A DNA stretch of 64,000 nucleotides from Actinocorallia longicatena (GTDB taxonomy: Bacteria; Actinomycetota; Actinomycetes; Streptosporangiales; Streptosporangiaceae): positions 558,001 to 622,000 of the forward strand of contig NZ_BAAAUV010000001.1 of assembly GCF_039534125.1 (NCBI RefSeq). Reading direction: 5' to 3'. This document shows positions 46,686-55,185 of this stretch, in pieces. The notes under the pieces are model-generated. The model did not search any database and was not told the origin of the DNA. It saw only the letters and a program-made list of their open reading frames with translations. Made by a program: the position numbers and the translations under genes. How positions within the stretch are numbered: the first letter of the stretch is position 1; each line of letters starts with the position of its first letter.

Positions 46686-46844
46686 ATGAAGTGGCTGAAG
46701 AAGTTCCAGGGACGTCGGGTGACCCAACGAGAGAAGGCGGCCGCCGCGCGGACCGCCGCCGCGGAGGCGAGGCTCAAGGAGACGGAGGCCAAGATCCATG
46801 AGCTGGCCGATCAGGCTCGCAAGGACCTGAAGGCGGGCCGCTGA
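46686..46844 (+). CDS. 52-residue charged helical protein
   Basis: A tiny gene reading MKWLKKFQGRRVTQREKAAA, then a heptad-like Ala/Glu/Lys helix (EARLKETEAKIHELADQARK) ending DLKAGR. It looks like a single amphipathic coiled-coil helix with a basic, Trp-containing N-terminus suited to membrane or nucleic-acid contact. Coding support is codon bias and its direct overlap (TGATG) with the next tiny gene, which implies coupled translation. No known family. Ribosome site is weak. Confidence 0.6.
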   Translation: MKWLKKFQGRRVTQREKAAAARTAAAEARLKETEAKIHELADQARKDLKAGR

Positions 46845-47013
46845 TGGCCCGCCCGGGCCGGTGGGCCCTGCGCGGCGGCCCCGCGGCCGTCCGGCGCGGA
46901 CGGTGGTCGGTGCGCAGCGTGTGGAACCCCGACCACACCGGCGAGATGCGCACCCTCGCCCCGGCCGAACCGATCGAGGACGACCAGGACGGCCTGGTTT
47001 CCACGGAGCGCTA
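46843..47013 (+). CDS. 56-residue basic small protein overlapping previous gene
   Basis: Starts with the ATG of TGATG, sharing bases with the stop of the 52-residue gene. The product MARPGRWALRGGPAAVRRGR is Arg-rich at its start, followed by WSVRSVWNPDHTGEMRTLA and an acidic end (EPIEDDQDGLVSTER). It is of unknown function and has no hydrophobic segment. The pair would be one transcript. Confidence comes from frame quality and tight spacing; no homologue is known to me. Confidence 0.5.
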
Positions 47014-47077
47014 GCCCATCGGCCCGGCCGGCCGGAGACGCGGCCGCCCGGCGCCGATCAGTACCGGCCGATGAACG

Positions 47078-47740
47078 TCAGCCGACCGATGAGGTCGCGA
47101 GCTTGGCGGCGAAGCCCAGGAAGCCCGCGCCGACGGCGGTCGTCGCGGTGGCCGACAGGCGGCGGCGCCGCTTGAAGGCGTTCGCGAGCCGTGTCCCGCT
47201 GAAGATCAGCATGGTCAGGTACAGGACGCTGAAGAACTGCAGGATGACGCCGAGAGCCAGGAACGACAGCGCGGGCGCCGGGTAACCGGGGTCGACGAAC
47301 TGCACGAAGAACGAGATGAAGAACAGGATCGCCTTGGGGTTCAGCAGGCTGATCAGCAGCGCCCGCCGGAAGGGCCGCTCCTCGGCGGGCTCCTCCTCGG
47401 CCACGGCCTCTCCCCCGCCGGCCGGGCGCCGCCGCTCCCGCCACATGGTGAGCGCGCTCCTGATCATGCCGAACGCCAGCCAGGCCAGGTAGGCCGCCCC
47501 CGCGTACTTCACGATGCCGAACACGAAGGCGTTGGTCTTCAGCAGCGAGGCCGCGCCCAGCGCGGCCGCCGCCATCAGCAGCGAGTCCCCCAGGAACACC
47601 CCGCCCGCCGCCCGGTAGCCGCGGCGCACGCCGCGCCGGGCCGCCGTCGACAGCACATAGAGCGAGTTCGGCCCCGGCAGGAGCACGATCAGTACGGTGC
47701 CGATGACGTACGTCGGCAGGTCGGTGATCCCCAGCATGGT
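47078..47740 (-). CDS. LysE/RhtB-family amino acid exporter
   Basis: A 220-residue membrane protein with six helices. LITDLP-like N-terminus then TVLIVLLPGPNSLYVLSTAA (the PGPN motif), GYRAAGGVFLGDSLLMAAAA, YAGAAYLAWLAFGMIRSAL and FRRALLISLLNPKAILFFIS, where SLLNPKAILFF is the second family motif. Homologues such as LeuE export leucine or other amino acids; the substrate here is not known. A charged loop (RERRRPAGGGEAVAEEEPAE) separates the halves. It is a monocistronic-looking gene, 26 bases from the coiled-coil gene's stop in the same direction. Confidence 0.9.
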   Translation of the reverse strand, partial: TMLGITDLPTYVIGTVLIVLLPGPNSLYVLSTAARRGVRRGYRAAGGVFLGDSLLMAAAALGAASLLKTNAFVFGIVKYAGAAYLAWLAFGMIRSALTMWRERRRPAGGGEAVAEEEPAEERPFRRALLISLLNPKAILFFISFFVQFVDPGYPAPALSFLALGVILQFFSVLYLTMLIFSGTRLANAFKRRRRLSATATTAVGAGFLGFAAKLATSSVG

Positions 47741-47766
47741 GCAAGTGTGCCATTTGTTGCGATATG

Positions 47767-49851
47767 TCACGTACCAATATCCAGGCACCGCTGGAAGGCG
47801 CTGGTGGTGAGCCGCTCGCTGACCGCGGTGGCCAGCGCGTCGTCCGCGACCAGGCCGAGACCGTTGAGACGCCGGACGATCTTGCCGTGGAGCTCGGCGT
47901 AGTAGCCGTCCCACAGGCCGGTGGAGCGCAGCCGCTCCACTTCCGCCTTCACCGACGGGCCGTAGCTCTCCGAGCCGACGATCTGGGTCCGCCCGCCGCT
48001 GCCCGCGGCCTGGAGCGCCGAGAGCGCCTCCAGCAGGTCGTTGAAGCCCGGGTCGACGCCGGGTCCCTCGGCCCCCGGCTTCCCGACGAGGACGCAGCGC
48101 CTGGCGTGCACCGCGCCGAGCAGGAGATCACCATCGGTGATCCGTTCCGCGCGGTCCACGATCAGCACGTCGTAGGGGCCGGGCGGCACCGCGTCGGGGG
48201 TGGTGCAGATCACCGAGGCCGCGGCGGCGGGATCGGCGGTCAGCAGCTCCATCCGGCGGGCGGCCCGCTCGCGGAACTCCGGCTCGGCCTCCTCCCCGAG
48301 GATCGCGGCGATCCGCTCGCCGCTGCGCTCCACCGTCTCCATCGCGGCGGCCAGGTCGGCCCTGCCGTTCTCCGCCGCGGCGGCCGCGCGCTCCTCCTGC
48401 TCGGTGAGGGCGGTCTCGGCCTCACCGAGCCGGGCGACGGCCTGCTCCTCCTCGCCCTTCAGCCGCTCCGTCGCGGCCTTGGCCGCCTCCAGGGCGGCCC
48501 TGGCGCGGGTCAGCGCGGCCTCGGCCGCGATGCCCGTCCGCCGGGCCTCCTCCGCCGGTTCCGCGGCCCGGTTGGCGGCGGCGACGGCCTCGGTGGCCAG
48601 CCCCGCGTGCGTCGCGTGATCGGTCCTGGCCAGGGACAGCTCGTTCTCCAGCGCCGGGATCTCCTCGGTGTGGCGCCGCTGGGCCTCCTGAGCGGCGGCC
48701 AGGTCACGGCCGCCGCTCTCCAGGAACGCGGCCATCCCGGCCCGCTCCCCCTCGGCGAGCCTGCGCTGCTCGTCGAGCAGGACCGCCCGCTCGACGGCCT
48801 GCTCCGCCTCCCGCCGCTTCTGGGCCAGGTCGTCGCGCTTGGCCCTGATCTCGGGATTGGCCTGGGTGACATGCAGGCGCTGCCCCCAGTTCTGCTTCTT
48901 GCGCTCGGCCGCCAGCGCCGACTCCGCGGACGCCACCCGGTAGACCGTGTGGTGGCGCAGCGCCTCGGCCTCGTTGGCGGCCTCCTTGAGCCGTTCGGCC
49001 TCGGCGGTGGCACCGGGCAGCGCCCCCCTGGCCTGCTCCAGCCTCTGCTCGAGGTCGGCCTCGACCTGCCGGGCCCGGGAGATCTCGTTCCGCGCCCCGG
49101 CGATGCGCTGCTCCAGATCGCGGCAGCGGGCGGCCGACCCGTTGGCCGTGGTCACGGCGGCCTCGGCCTTGCGCGCCGCGCCGTCGGCGAGGTCGCGGGC
49201 CTCGGTGAACACCGTCAGGCACCGGGCGGCCTCCGCCGTGGCGTCCTTCTCCTCCTCGAACGCCGCGATCTGGGCGGCGACGGCCGCCTCCGCCGCCCCG
49301 GCGGTGCGCTCCACCTCCGCCTCGGCCTGGACGATCCCCACCCGCAGCCGCTCGGTCAGGGCGGCGTCGACGGTCGTCCGGTTGGCGTTGCCGGCCTCCA
49401 CCGACCGCAGGGCGGCACGGTCGGCCGGGCCCTGGTCGAGGATGAGCAGATCATGCCGGAGCGACCGAAGCTCCTCCTCCCACCGCGCTCCGACCGGGCG
49501 CAGCAGGCCGTCCACCGCCAGGAGCCCGGCGGGGACCCGGCCCGGATCCGCGAACAGCAGCACCCGCTCGCCGAAGCGAAGGGCCTCGGCGACGAGATCA
49601 CCGAGGCGTTCGGGCCGGGTGGAGACCGCGACGTGCCGCACGTCCCGGTCCGCGGGGTCGAGCAGGGCCGTGACGAGCGCGTCCGCGTCGCCGGGGGTCG
49701 CCCCTTCGCGCAGGACGCGCAGCGCCGTCAGCCGGGCCGCCCAGTCCGTGCGCTCCGCCGGACGCCCCGGCTCGTGGGCCCGGGCGTCCAGCAACTGGTA
49801 GAGGGCGACCAGCGGCGCGTATCCGACGGAGATCCGCTGCGGCAGTTCCAT
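47767..49851 (-). CDS. long coiled-coil protein with degenerate helicase-like ends
   Basis: A 694-residue protein. Its ends look like the two lobes of a P-loop (SF1 helicase-like) domain: VRHVAVSTRPERLGDLVAEA, FGERVLLFADPGRV and LLILDQG at the N-side, and YDVLIVDRAERITDGDLLLG, HARRCVLVGKPGAEG at the C-side. Between them, residues about 165-525 are an Ala/Glu/Arg-rich coiled coil (EAEVERTAGAAEAAVAAQIA, RQVEADLEQRLEQARGALPG). No Walker A (GxxxxGKT) is visible, so ATP use is doubtful. The overall layout recalls SMC/DNA2-like proteins. It lies 54 bases downstream of the mas gene in the mce direction, so it may be the last gene of that transcript. Function unknown. Confidence 0.75.
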   Translation of the reverse strand: MELPQRISVGYAPLVALYQLLDARAHEPGRPAERTDWAARLTALRVLREGATPGDADALVTALLDPADRDVRHVAVSTRPERLGDLVAEALRFGERVLLFADPGRVPAGLLAVDGLLRPVGARWEEELRSLRHDLLILDQGPADRAALRSVEAGNANRTTVDAALTERLRVGIVQAEAEVERTAGAAEAAVAAQIAAFEEEKDATAEAARCLTVFTEARDLADGAARKAEAAVTTANGSAARCRDLEQRIAGARNEISRARQVEADLEQRLEQARGALPGATAEAERLKEAANEAEALRHHTVYRVASAESALAAERKKQNWGQRLHVTQANPEIRAKRDDLAQKRREAEQAVERAVLLDEQRRLAEGERAGMAAFLESGGRDLAAAQEAQRRHTEEIPALENELSLARTDHATHAGLATEAVAAANRAAEPAEEARRTGIAAEAALTRARAALEAAKAATERLKGEEEQAVARLGEAETALTEQEERAAAAAENGRADLAAAMETVERSGERIAAILGEEAEPEFRERAARRMELLTADPAAAASVICTTPDAVPPGPYDVLIVDRAERITDGDLLLGAVHARRCVLVGKPGAEGPGVDPGFNDLLEALSALQAAGSGGRTQIVGSESYGPSVKAEVERLRSTGLWDGYYAELHGKIVRRLNGLGLVADDALATAVSERLTTSAFQRCLDIGT

Positions 49852-49905
49852 CCCGCTAAGTTCTCACACAGCCGCGTACCACCGCGAACCTTCACCCCGG
49901 GAAGA

Positions 49906-50727
49906 TCAGGGCTTGGCCGAGGCGGAGGGCGAGGGCACCACCGACTGGTCGGCGGTGATCGGGTTGCCGTTGGGGTCGGTCGCCTGCTGGCTGTCGAGCC
50001 CCTGGAAGCCCATGCCGTTGACCAGCCACGCGCCCTTCTTCTTGATCAGCTCGAGGTAGGTGCGCATCCCGGCCTGGGTGGAGGTGCCCGCGGTGCTCTT
50101 GACCTCGTGGTCGGAGACGACGATGGCCTTGGCCGTAGTGCCGTCGATCTCGGCGATGAACACGTCGCGGACGGTCGTGGTCGCGACCGCCTTGCTCTGG
50201 AGGATGATCGGCTTCTGCTCGGCGAGGGCGCCGCCCATGGCCTTGCGGTAGTCGGGAGAGGACATCTCCTCCATCCGCTTCTGCCAGCCGTCGAGATCGT
50301 TGTAGTCGTAGGTCAGGAAGGTGTTGGCGTACTCGCCGGCCTTGGTGCGGACGTCCTTCTGGGCGTCCAGGTCGGACTTCGCTCCGTCCCAGGCCCGCCA
50401 CATGAACGCCGCCGTGACGATCGAGGCGGTCAGCGCCAGCAGCACCGCGACCGCGACGAACCGGTCGTCGAGGCTGATCCTGCGCGCCTTCCGCTCCTCC
50501 TTCACGGCCTTCTCCGCCGTGGCGGCCTTCCCTGCGGGGGCCGCCTCCGCCTCGGCGGGCTCGTCCTTCTCCGGGACGGCGGCGTCCGCCTCGTCCTTCT
50601 CGAAGACGGGCTCCTCGGTGGACTCCGCCGCAGTGCCCTCCACCGCAGTGGACTCCGCCGCAGGGGCCTCCTCGGTGACCTCCGCGTCGGTGGTCTCGAC
50701 GTCGGCGCCGGTTGCCTTGCTGGTCAT
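49906..50727 (-). CDS. Mce-associated membrane protein (Mas)
   Basis: A 273-residue protein. Residues 1-80 are an acidic Ala/Glu/Thr-rich cytoplasmic region (TSKATGADVETTDAEVTEEA). One helix follows (VAVAVLLALTASIVTAAFMW), then an extracytoplasmic domain with YDYNDLDGWQKRMEEMSSPD and VRDVFIAEIDGTTAKAIVVS. This is the usual layout of Mas proteins, which help assemble or stabilise Mce complexes. I start at ATG 50727, where GGAG lies seven bases upstream; a TTG at 50739 is unlikely. It is 18 bases downstream of mceF. Confidence 0.9.
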   Translation of the reverse strand: MTSKATGADVETTDAEVTEEAPAAESTAVEGTAAESTEEPVFEKDEADAAVPEKDEPAEAEAAPAGKAATAEKAVKEERKARRISLDDRFVAVAVLLALTASIVTAAFMWRAWDGAKSDLDAQKDVRTKAGEYANTFLTYDYNDLDGWQKRMEEMSSPDYRKAMGGALAEQKPIILQSKAVATTTVRDVFIAEIDGTTAKAIVVSDHEVKSTAGTSTQAGMRTYLELIKKKGAWLVNGMGFQGLDSQQATDPNGNPITADQSVVPSPSASAKP

Positions 50728-50745
50728 GATCGTCTCCAAAGGGGG

Positions 50746-52044
50746 TTAGCGGCCGGAGCGGCGGCGCGCGACTCGAAGGGTACGCCGGGCCGTCAAGCTC
50801 AGCACGATCGCGGCGAGGGCGATCGGCAGGACCGGCAGCCACCTGCCCACCGGCGAGGATTCCGAGGCCTGCTCGGTCTCGGTGGTCGTCGGGGCCTTCA
50901 CCGCGGTGAACTGGCCGGGCTGGGCGGCGGCAGGAGCCGGCTGCGCCGCCTCCTGCTCGGCGTCCTTCTTCTTCTTGTCCTTGGCGGTGACCGGATTGGC
51001 CTTGCAGTAGTACAGGTCGGGCGTCGACGGCCCGGAGATCGGCCTGATGAACTCCTTGGCCGCCTCGACGGGGCCCGCGACGGTGAGAGCGATGGTGACG
51101 TTGGCGTAGATGTTGCCCGTCTTGGGCTCCTTGCGGACCACGTCGTGCGCGACCTGCGGCAGTTCGTTGTTGAGCAGGCCGAGAGCGTGCTGGAGCTCCT
51201 TGGCGGCGTCCCTGTTGAACACCGACGGCGCCTGCCAGGCGAGCGCGGAGAACAGGCAGCGGAAGCTCGGACGGGCGTTGTTCAGCAGTTCCTGGACGTT
51301 GCCGAGGAACTGGGGACCGCGGGCCAGCACCCCGTCGAGGTCCTGCCGGGACGCCTTGAGCGCGTCCATGAAGGTCGCGAGGCCGTCCAGGCCACCGGCG
51401 AGGGCGGGTCCCCCGCTGGACAGGACCCTGGTGAGCTGGGTGAGCTGGACCGACAGGTCGTCGAGGACCTTCGCGTTCGCGGCGAGGGTCCCGGTCAGCT
51501 GGTGGGCGTCGCCGACCAGGTCGCGGAAGGTCTGGTCGCGGCCCTCCAGGCCGAGCGCCAGCTCGTGGGTGAGGACCCGGGCGTCCTCGGGATCGACGGC
51601 CTTGAGCAGGTCGCCGACCCGGTTGAACAGCTCCTTGTACTCGACCGCGACATGGGTGCGGGCGATCGGGATGAGGTCGCCGCCCTTCAGCGGACGCTCG
51701 GGAGCGCCCTGGGGCGGGTCCATCTCGATGTAGGGCTCGCCGACGGCCGACTTGCGCAGCACCGAGGCGTCCACGTTGGACGGCACCCGCACCCCGCGGT
51801 CCAGGTGCATCCGCACGATGACCTTGCCGGTGGCGAGTTTGACGTCGTGGACCGAGCCGACCTTGACGCCCAGGTAGGCGACCTCGAGGTCGGGCCGCAA
51901 CCCGGGCGAGTTCTCGAATTCGGCGCTGACCGTGAACGGCTTCCTGATCGCGTCGACCGTCACGATGCTGGTCAGCGCCCAGATGATCAGGACGATGCCG
52001 AGGACCACGAAGGCCCCGAGGTTGAGGAGGATCCGGGGACGCAT
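50746..52044 (-). CDS. mceF: MceF, Mce lipid-transport protein
   Basis: A 432-residue MlaD/MCE-family protein, predicted to form part of the heterohexameric lipid channel. An N-terminal anchor (LLNLGAFVVLGIVLIIWALT) leads to the MCE domain (YLGVKVGSVHDVKLATGKVI, RVPSNVDASVLRKSAVGEPY), then the long helical 'needle' region (LVGDAHQLTGTLAANAKVLD). A C-terminal second hydrophobic segment (WLPVLPIALAAIVLSLTARR) is present. It overlaps the upstream mceE stop (TGATG). Last of the six mce genes; mas follows at once. Confidence 0.93.
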   Translation of the reverse strand: MRPRILLNLGAFVVLGIVLIIWALTSIVTVDAIRKPFTVSAEFENSPGLRPDLEVAYLGVKVGSVHDVKLATGKVIVRMHLDRGVRVPSNVDASVLRKSAVGEPYIEMDPPQGAPERPLKGGDLIPIARTHVAVEYKELFNRVGDLLKAVDPEDARVLTHELALGLEGRDQTFRDLVGDAHQLTGTLAANAKVLDDLSVQLTQLTRVLSSGGPALAGGLDGLATFMDALKASRQDLDGVLARGPQFLGNVQELLNNARPSFRCLFSALAWQAPSVFNRDAAKELQHALGLLNNELPQVAHDVVRKEPKTGNIYANVTIALTVAGPVEAAKEFIRPISGPSTPDLYYCKANPVTAKDKKKKDAEQEAAQPAPAAAQPGQFTAVKAPTTTETEQASESSPVGRWLPVLPIALAAIVLSLTARRTLRVARRRSGR

Positions 52045-53087
52045 CAGTCCTCCTGGTTCTGCAGGCCGAGGCTGCGCCGCACGGAGTCGTTCAGCGCCGG
52101 GATGGTCTCGCCCCGGCCGCCGTTGGCGGTGATGTGCTTGGCGTTGGTTTCGAAGGGCAGGAACCCGGCCAGCCAGGCCTGCATGAGGCCCTCGCCCTGG
52201 TAGGTCATGGACGGGGCGGCGAGCATGCCGGTGTACAGGTCCTTGGTGAGGGTCTTCAGTTCCTGCCGGCCGCGGACCATCGACTTGAGGACCCGGTCGA
52301 GCTTGTGCAGGAGGTTCTGCATCCGGGTCGCGTGCTCGTCGTGGACCTTGGAGTTGAAGGACTCGCCCAGGTGGACCAGCGACTGGACGGCCGCCTTCAG
52401 CTCCTTCTTGTCGGCCTGGATCCGCTGGGTCGCGAGCTCCAGGCGGCCGGGCAGCCGGTCGAGCTGGTCGCCGCTCTTGGCCAGCGAGCTGCCGAGCCGG
52501 GCCAGGCCCACGATGACGGCGTCGATGTCGTCGTCGGCCTTGGCGTAGCTGTCGGTCGTCTCCCTGAGCTTGCGGATCAGCGCGTTCAGGTCGGGGCCCT
52601 TGTCCTTCAGGGCGGTCGCGAGCGAGTCGACGATCGTGTGCAGGTCGTCGCCGCCGATCGCGGCGAGGATCGGCCCGACCTTCTCGGTGATCGACTCCAG
52701 GTCGGGCTGGACCCCGGTGTCCTTGATGTCGAAGTGCTCGGGCATGAACGGCCCGGACTCCATGTTCGCGCCCGCCGGCAGCCCGATCTTCACGTAGTTC
52801 TCGCCGAGCAGCGAGGTCTTCGCGATCGTCGCGGTCACCCCCTGGGGGAGCTTGCGCCCGGGCGAGAGCTGCATCGTCACGTGCGCGTGGAACTGCGGAT
52901 CGACCTTGATCGAGATGACGGTGCCGATGCGGACGTCGGAGACCTGGACGCTGTGCCCGACGACGAGGTTCTGGACGTCGTCGAACTCGGCGGTGAACTC
53001 GAAGCCGCCCTTGGGGGCGCCGAGCGTCTGGACCGAGCACGCGGAGGTCGAGACCGCGATCAGCCCTACGGCGAGAAGCTTCTTCAC
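52044..53087 (-). CDS. mceE: MceE, lipoprotein-type Mce protein
   Basis: A 347-residue Mce protein with a lipobox (VGLIAVSTSACSVQ, Cys17), as expected of the MceE/LprK member. The MCE domain follows (FTAEFDDVQNLVVGHSVQVS, VRIGTVISIKVDPQFHAHVT), then helical segments (GPILAAIGGDDLHTIVDSLA) and a C-terminal AWLAGFLPFETNAKHIT. The start is GTG 53087 (VKKLLAVGL). It overlaps mceD by four bases and is joined to mceF by a TGATG overlap. Confidence 0.93.
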   Translation of the reverse strand: MKKLLAVGLIAVSTSACSVQTLGAPKGGFEFTAEFDDVQNLVVGHSVQVSDVRIGTVISIKVDPQFHAHVTMQLSPGRKLPQGVTATIAKTSLLGENYVKIGLPAGANMESGPFMPEHFDIKDTGVQPDLESITEKVGPILAAIGGDDLHTIVDSLATALKDKGPDLNALIRKLRETTDSYAKADDDIDAVIVGLARLGSSLAKSGDQLDRLPGRLELATQRIQADKKELKAAVQSLVHLGESFNSKVHDEHATRMQNLLHKLDRVLKSMVRGRQELKTLTKDLYTGMLAAPSMTYQGEGLMQAWLAGFLPFETNAKHITANGGRGETIPALNDSVRRSLGLQNQED

Positions 53088-54163
53088 GGCGCTCCCGCCT
53101 TCTTGTTCTTGCCCTGGTTCTTGCCGGTCGAGGACTTCTTGATCGTCCCCTTGCAGTTTCCGAACGGCTTGCCGGTGCAGGGGACGGGGCCCCAGTTCAT
53201 CGCGTCGAAGATCGGCTGGAGCCAGGCTCGGGTGATCGCGTTCAGCTGGAGCCGGACGGTGATCACGTGCCGCCGCTGGTCGTAGGCCTTGACCACGGTG
53301 TCGGTGAAGGTGGAGAAGCTCTTGATGGCCAGGGCCACCGAGGCGCTGTTGGCCTTGAGCGTCATCACGATCTCCGAGACGTTCGCGATCGTGCTCGGCA
53401 GTTTCTCGTTGTAGTTCTGCACCAGGACGTCGCCCTGGGTGATGATCGACTCGAGGCCGCTGAGGAAGGCCTGCATCCGGTTGCGCTCGTCGGCGAGCTG
53501 GCCGCCGACGGAGTTGAAGGCGTTGAACAGGGCCTTCAGCTTCTGGTCCCGCCGGTTCAGCGATCCGGCCAGGTCGTTCAGCTTGGTCGCGAGGTTCACG
53601 ATCCGCTGGTCCTGGGCGGCGAGCTTGTCGGTGAACGTGCCGAGGGTCTGGACGGCGTGGTTGATGTCCTTGCCGTTGTCCCGCAGCAGGTCGGCGCCGC
53701 CCTTGAAGGTGTCGCGCAGCCGGGTCGGGTCGACGTTCTTGGCGAGGCTGGTGAAGGCCGCCAGGGCGTCGTCGATCTCGACCGGCAGATCGGTCTGGTC
53801 CTGCTGGATCACGTGCCCGTCGTTCGCCTTGGCCATGCCCGGCTTCCACGGCGGGTACAGGATGATGTTCCGCTCGCCGATGGTGCTGGCCGACAGGATC
53901 GCGGCGTGCACGTCGTTCGGGACCGGGACGCTGTCCTTCACGCTGAGGGTGACCTTGACCCGGTTGTTCGGCTCGTCGATGTCGATCTTGTCGATGGTGC
54001 CGACGTTGGCGCCGAGGACCTTCACCCGGGACTGCTCGTAGAGGGAGGGCGTCTTGGCGAAGTAGACCGTCAGCTTGTAGGTCCCGCCGCCGCCGACGAC
54101 CGAGCAGCCGCCCGAAGCGGTCACCACGAGGAGCGCGGCCGCGGCCGCGACCAGGCGCTTCAT
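53084..54163 (-). CDS. mceD: MceD, Mce lipid-transport protein (possible lipoprotein)
   Basis: A 359-residue Mce protein. The N-terminus reads MKRLVAAAAALLVVTASGGC, where SGGC is a plausible though imperfect lipobox, and the MCE domain follows (VKVLGANVGTIDKIDIDEPN, DVHAAILSASTIGERNIILY). A long helical part and a Cys-containing C-terminus (GPVPCTGKPFGNCKGTIKK) with a Lys-rich tail complete it. It overlaps both neighbours by four bases. A lipidated MceD next to lipidated MceE would be unusual compared with the mycobacterial layout, where chiefly MceE is lipidated. Confidence 0.92.
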   Translation of the reverse strand: MKRLVAAAAALLVVTASGGCSVVGGGGTYKLTVYFAKTPSLYEQSRVKVLGANVGTIDKIDIDEPNNRVKVTLSVKDSVPVPNDVHAAILSASTIGERNIILYPPWKPGMAKANDGHVIQQDQTDLPVEIDDALAAFTSLAKNVDPTRLRDTFKGGADLLRDNGKDINHAVQTLGTFTDKLAAQDQRIVNLATKLNDLAGSLNRRDQKLKALFNAFNSVGGQLADERNRMQAFLSGLESIITQGDVLVQNYNEKLPSTIANVSEIVMTLKANSASVALAIKSFSTFTDTVVKAYDQRRHVITVRLQLNAITRAWLQPIFDAMNWGPVPCTGKPFGNCKGTIKKSSTGKNQGKNKKAGAP

Positions 54164-55185
54164 TTCTTCCCTCCGAGCTGCTCTGCCAGTTTGCCGAGGT
54201 CGGACGGGGAGAGCTGACCCATCTGCGAGAAGATCGTGTCGAGGTAGTTGCCCTGGTCGGCGATGCCGGCGAAGGACTGGAGCGAGGGCCCCGCCCAGGC
54301 CAGCGCCGTGTTGAGCTGGGCGATGTTCGGATCGATCGTCTTCAGCGTGTGGTCGAGGTCGGCGATGATGTCGTTCAGGGCCTTCTGCTTGGTGGTGATC
54401 AGCTTGGTGAGGCTCTGGACCGCTTCACCGCCCCCGCCCAGCAGGGTGGTCAGGTAGGCGCGCCGCTCCTTGAGCTGGTCGATGAGCGTCATCGCGTTGT
54501 TGACCAGCTCGGAGAGCTTCGCGTCCTTGTCCGAGACGATCTTGAGCACCTTGTCGCTGTTGTCCAGCAGCTCGGTGACCTTGCCGTCGGTGTCGCTGAA
54601 CTCGTCGGCGAGCTTGGTGACCTGGGAGAAGGCGTGCGCGATCTTGTCGCGGTCCTCGGGGGTGAAGGCGGCGAGCTGGTCCAGGACCTTGCTGAAGGTC
54701 TTGGTGTCCAGGCCCTGGAGCGCCTTCGTGCCCTCCTTGAGCACCTCGTTGACCGTGGTGGGCACCTTGGTGCGGTCGACCGGGATGCGCCGCTGGGACT
54801 TCGGCACGTCCTCCATGTAGGGCTTGGTGACCGGGCCCGACAGCCGCAGGAACCGGCCGCCGAGGATGTTGGCCATCCTGATCTCGGCGCGGGTGCTCGG
54901 GCCGAGGTCGATGCCGGTGTCGACCTTCCACTTCACCAGCACCTCGCCCTTCTTGAAGTCGGGCTCGACGCTGGTGATCTGGCCGACCCGGACGCCCGCC
55001 ACCAGCACGTCGTTGCCGTTGCGCAGGTTGCCGGTGTCGGTGAAGACCCCGCTCATCTCGTAGCGGGACTTCAGCAGGCCCATCGTGCCGGTGAGGAACG
55101 TCGCGCCGATCACCACGGCGATGACGGCGAGGGAGACCAGGCCGACCAGGATCGGCGGGCGGTCGCGGAAGGACTTGAGCGCCAT
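54160..55185 (-). CDS. mceC: MceC, Mce lipid-transport protein
   Basis: A 341-residue Mce protein with an N-terminal anchor (ILVGLVSLAVIAVVIGATFL). The MCE domain is FTDTGNLRNGNDVLVAGVRV, GQITSVEPDFKKGEVLVKWK. The helical needle segment (LDQLAAFTPEDRDKIAHAFS, LIDQLKERRAYLTTLLGGGG) and a short C-terminal end (LSPSDLGKLAEQLGGKK) follow. The start is ATG 55185 (MALKSFRDRPP), overlapping the end of mceB by one base; the longer frame upstream is not supported. Overlaps mceD by four bases. Confidence 0.93.
   Translation of the reverse strand: MALKSFRDRPPILVGLVSLAVIAVVIGATFLTGTMGLLKSRYEMSGVFTDTGNLRNGNDVLVAGVRVGQITSVEPDFKKGEVLVKWKVDTGIDLGPSTRAEIRMANILGGRFLRLSGPVTKPYMEDVPKSQRRIPVDRTKVPTTVNEVLKEGTKALQGLDTKTFSKVLDQLAAFTPEDRDKIAHAFSQVTKLADEFSDTDGKVTELLDNSDKVLKIVSDKDAKLSELVNNAMTLIDQLKERRAYLTTLLGGGGEAVQSLTKLITTKQKALNDIIADLDHTLKTIDPNIAQLNTALAWAGPSLQSFAGIADQGNYLDTIFSQMGQLSPSDLGKLAEQLGGKK

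Noticed and set aside
47764..52203. 1,479-residue plus-strand frame
   Set aside because: It runs antisense to four real genes (coiled-coil, mas, mceF, mceE) and has no domain or start site of its own.
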